A stretch of 12,929 nucleotides of DNA from CAVPGH01 sp046726955 (lineage in GTDB: Bacteria > Acidobacteriota > Vicinamibacteria > Fen-336). The notes below the pieces were generated by a model. That model was given only the letters and a program-made list of their open reading frames with translations. It ran no database searches and had not been told where the DNA came from. The stretch covers positions 1-12,929 of the forward strand of contig JBKPBQ010000392.1 of assembly GCA_046726955.1 (NCBI GenBank). Reading direction: 5' to 3'. Position numbers and translations under genes: made by a program. Below, one piece after another: positions 10,846-12,929 of this stretch (position 1 is the stretch's first letter; every line of letters begins with the position of its first letter).

Positions 10846-10895
10846 GCCGCGGAGGATAGGCCGCCCGGCGCGGGGCTTCTTGGAAAAAACGGAAC

Positions 10896-11765
10896 TCAGT
10901 CCAGGGGCAGGTAGTTCTCGAGCCCTCGGAACGCGGCCACGTACCCGCCTGGTGTCTCGCCGGCCAGCTCCCGGAAGTCGCGGGCCATGTGGGACTGGTC
11001 GTAGTACCCGTGCCGCGCGGCCACGTCGGCCCAGTCCGGCTCCGTCGGGGCGCGACCGCGCAGCTCCAGCTCCTCGGCGATCGGGTCGGCGCCGTTCTTC
11101 TGCGTGACGTACGTGAGGACCTGCTGGAAGCGTCGGATGCGGCCGTACTGCTTGGGAGTGAGCCCCACCCACCGGCGGAAGAGCCCGAGCAGATGACGCT
11201 GGCTGAAGCCGATCTCGGAGGCGAGGTCCGCGATCCGGAAGCCGGCGGGGGCGAAGAGGCGCCCGGCGAGATGCTCGACGATGGGGTGGGTCTCGAGCCG
11301 GCCGGCCGCCCGCTCCCGGAGCCAGCCTTCGACCGCCGCCATCTTGAGGGGAATCGTCGGGGCTTCCAGGATCCGGTCGCGCAGCGAAGCCGCCGAAGCC
11401 GGGCCGAGCACCGTCTCGAGCTCGACCACCGTGTCCGTGATCGCCTCCGCGGGAAAGCCCAGGAACGGGAACGCCCCTCCCGGCCGGAAGCGGATGACGG
11501 TCATCGAGGCGCCCGGCGCGGCCTCGATCGCGATCCACTCGTTCCGCATCCCCGAGATCCAGGCCTTGCGGAAGGAGACGAACCGCGAGAGGTCGCCGCG
11601 GTCGAAGAGCCGCTTCGGCGTCTCGGTGAGGTCGACCACGATCTCGACCGCGCCGTCCGGCAGCAGCTTCTCCTTGGAGTGCGCGGCCTCGTAGCCTTCG
11701 TAGTAGGTGACGAGCTCGACGAAGCGGTCGAGCGGCGGGCGGGGACGGTGGAGGTGGAAGAGCAC
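10896..11765 (-). CDS. AraC-family transcriptional regulator
   Basis: A 289-residue DNA-binding regulator. The C-terminus has the two AraC helix-turn-helix motifs: FRIADLASEIGFSQRHLLGLFRRWVG (about 176-201, split here by its turn at EIGFS) and WADVAARHGYYDQSHMARDF (245-264) followed by GETPGGY. The GYYDQSHMARDFR stretch is a classic second-HTH signature. The N-terminal part (LVTYYEGYEAAHSKEKLLPDG, with DGAVEIVVDL and IRFRPGGAFPFLG) resembles the ligand-sensing domain of this AraC subgroup (DUF6597-like). The linker between the two HTHs is longer than usual (TQKNGADPIAEELELRGRAP). The start is GTG, only 77 bases from the divergent FHA-protein gene. TATACT on the minus strand at 11775-11780 may be its -10, giving a nearly leaderless mRNA. 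Its ligand and targets are unknown; autoregulation and control of the DUF1761-like gene are plausible. Confidence 0.88.
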   Translation of the reverse strand: MLFHLHRPRPPLDRFVELVTYYEGYEAAHSKEKLLPDGAVEIVVDLTETPKRLFDRGDLSRFVSFRKAWISGMRNEWIAIEAAPGASMTVIRFRPGGAFPFLGFPAEAITDTVVELETVLGPASAASLRDRILEAPTIPLKMAAVEGWLRERAAGRLETHPIVEHLAGRLFAPAGFRIADLASEIGFSQRHLLGLFRRWVGLTPKQYGRIRRFQQVLTYVTQKNGADPIAEELELRGRAPTEPDWADVAARHGYYDQSHMARDFRELAGETPGGYVAAFRGLENYLPLD

Positions 11766-11792
11766 TCCCGCTGGAGTATACGCCGCCGCGGT

Positions 11793-11822
11793 TTGACGGT
11801 CGCTCTCCCCGACGCGTACGAT
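11793..11822 (+). promoter_or_regulatory. Candidate sigma-70-type promoter for the FHA-GAF-phosphatase gene
   Basis: TTGACG (11793-11798), an 18-base spacer and TACGAT (11817-11822) lie in the 77-base divergent gap. They match the -35 and -10 consensus at 5 of 6 and 4 of 6 positions. The leader before the ATG at 11843 would be about 14 bases and has no Shine-Dalgarno. A single -10-like TATACT for the opposite gene lies at 11775-11780, so the two promoters would be back to back. Confidence 0.4.
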
Positions 11823-11842
11823 CCGTTCGGGTTTCGCGTCCG

Positions 11843-12929
11843 ATGAGTGCCAAGGAGATCGTGCTGCGCGTCGAAGCCAGGGGACGCGAGCCCTTCGAGC
11901 ACCGCATAGCCGGCAGCGAGCTCGTGATCGGCCGGTCCTCGGCGTCCGGCCTCAGCATCCCCGATCCCTACCTTTCGCGCCGCCAGGCCCGGATCTTCCA
12001 GTCGGGCGGGTCCTGGCTCCTCGAAGACCTCGGCGGCCGCAACGCAACGCTCCTCAACGGCGTGCCCGTGACCCATCCCACGCCGCTCGCCGTCGGCGAC
12101 CTCGTCAAGATGTCGTCGGAAACCCTCCTTCGGGTCGCCACCGCGGTCCCCTCCGGGGCGGAGAAGCGGGCCGTGGACTCCGATTCCGGCGCCGTCTTCC
12201 GCAACGCGTCCGCGCTCATGGAGCGGTCGCACATCTTCAGCGCCGCCCCCGCGAGCGAGGCCGCGCTGCGGCGCCACCACGACCGCCTGCAGCTGCTGAA
12301 CGAGGTGCATCGCGCCCTCGGCCGCTCGGTGACGCTCCACGAGCTCTTCACGCTGATCCTCGACCGCGTGTTCGCCGCGCTCGTGCCCGAGGAGGCGGTG
12401 ATCTTCCTGAAGGACGCCAAGGGCGAGTTCTACCGCGCGGCCACCCGCCGCTTGCCGGGGATCGAGTCGGACTTCCTGTACTCGCGCAGCCTCGTGCACG
12501 AGGTCACCGAGAAGCAGCTGGCCGCCCTCGTCTTCGACGCCAGCAGCGACGAGCGGTTCGCCCACGCGCAGAGCATCCTCTCCTCGGGCGTCCGCTCGAT
12601 GGTGGCAGCACCCCTCCTCGATCCCGAAGGGTGCCCGGGGATGATCGTGCTCGGCTCGCGCGCCAACGTCCGGCAGTTCTCCGAGGACGACCTGGAGCTC
12701 CTCGTCTCGCTCGCCTCCGTGGCCGCGCTGCGCATCCGCAACCTCGCCCTCGCGGAGGAGGCGGCGCGCAAGCGCGCGATCGAGAAGGAGCTGGAGCTCG
12801 CCCGCGCCATCCAGATGGGCCTACTGCCGGACAGCCTGCCCGCCGTCGCCGGCTACGAGTTGCGGGCCCGGAACCTCCCGTCGCGCGCCGTCTCCGGCGA
12901 CCTCTACCAGGTGCAGCTCCGCGACGAGG
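11843..12929 (+). CDS. FHA-GAF-SpoIIE/PP2C-type phosphatase-like signalling protein (3' partial)
   Basis: An open frame of 362 residues that runs off the window. An FHA domain (about 24-97) shows IGRSS, the LSRRQA strand (usually SRxH; here Gln replaces His) and LNG at 71-73. FHA domains bind phosphothreonine peptides. After a linker with low similarity to anything I recognise, a GAF-like domain spans about 145-300 (LLNEVHRALGRSVTLHELF, then APLLDPEGCPGMIVLGS). A helix (AIEKELELARAIQMGLLP, 312-329) of the kind preceding RsbU/SpoIIE phosphatase domains comes next, with GYELRARNLPSRAVSGDLY starting the PP2C-type fold. Asp353 in SGD is the likely first metal ligand. The rest of the phosphatase is outside. 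The ATG is the only upstream start: no ATG, GTG or TTG occurs earlier in the 5' gap. It is divergent from the AraC gene. Its likely role is reading phosphorylation from Ser/Thr kinases (inference). Confidence 0.85.
   Translation, partial: MSAKEIVLRVEARGREPFEHRIAGSELVIGRSSASGLSIPDPYLSRRQARIFQSGGSWLLEDLGGRNATLLNGVPVTHPTPLAVGDLVKMSSETLLRVATAVPSGAEKRAVDSDSGAVFRNASALMERSHIFSAAPASEAALRRHHDRLQLLNEVHRALGRSVTLHELFTLILDRVFAALVPEEAVIFLKDAKGEFYRAATRRLPGIESDFLYSRSLVHEVTEKQLAALVFDASSDERFAHAQSILSSGVRSMVAAPLLDPEGCPGMIVLGSRANVRQFSEDDLELLVSLASVAALRIRNLALAEEAARKRAIEKELELARAIQMGLLPDSLPAVAGYELRARNLPSRAVSGDLYQVQLRDE

Noticed and set aside
10884..10889. T6 tract on the minus strand just after the AraC stop
   Set aside because: No stable stem precedes it (only about 3 bp can pair), so it is not called a terminator; AraC and DUF1761-like genes are read as co-transcribed.
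10447..11958. Single minus-strand frame joining the DUF1761-like protein to about 370 upstream residues
   Set aside because: The upstream part is an out-of-frame shadow of the AraC gene; the ATG at 10845 gives the normal family length.

Overview
The window is GC-rich bacterial DNA, densely coded, with short gene gaps and several GTG starts. Serine/threonine kinases fused to TolB-like and TPR regions, the C-terminal motif WARRDPDLALLHGDPEF, and an FHA-GAF-SpoIIE-type phosphatase together suggest Acidobacteriota or a similar soil phylum. This is inferred from gene style; no rRNA or other phylogenetic marker is present.

Layout. At the left edge is the 3' part of an alpha/beta hydrolase gene (+, to 875). 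It converges on a small GlsB/YeaQ-type membrane protein gene (-, 907-1152). A roughly 200-base gap follows, in which I see no gene. From 1361 to 10275 the minus strand carries four complete, in-frame, tandem paralogues of a 738-748 residue protein. In transcription order these are kinase A (8053-10275), B (5840-8056), C (3604-5823) and D (1361-3607). Each has an N-terminal Hanks-type Ser/Thr kinase with all catalytic motifs, a short charged linker, a TolB-like module (COG5616-like, as in some adenylate cyclases and CadC-type regulators), and a TPR-like C-terminus. I see no transmembrane helix in any of them. The A/B and C/D junctions are 4-base stop/start overlaps and the B/C junction is a 16-base gap, so this reads as one operon with translational coupling.

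Upstream of kinase A is a 171-base gap with a candidate promoter and an 8-base direct repeat. Next to that is a hairpin terminator for the neighbouring minus-strand pair: a DUF1761-like membrane protein (10447-10845) and an AraC-family regulator (10896-11765). A 77-base divergent promoter region separates the AraC gene from an FHA-GAF-SpoIIE/PP2C-type protein gene (+, from 11843) that runs off the right edge.

How the parts may fit together (inference): the kinases would phosphorylate Ser/Thr targets, their TolB-like/TPR tails would provide partner specificity, and the nearby FHA protein could read phosphothreonine and pass the signal to a phosphatase domain. The main point of interest is the four-member kinase array. 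Its members pair differently along their length, which suggests two-gene cassette duplication plus gene conversion.
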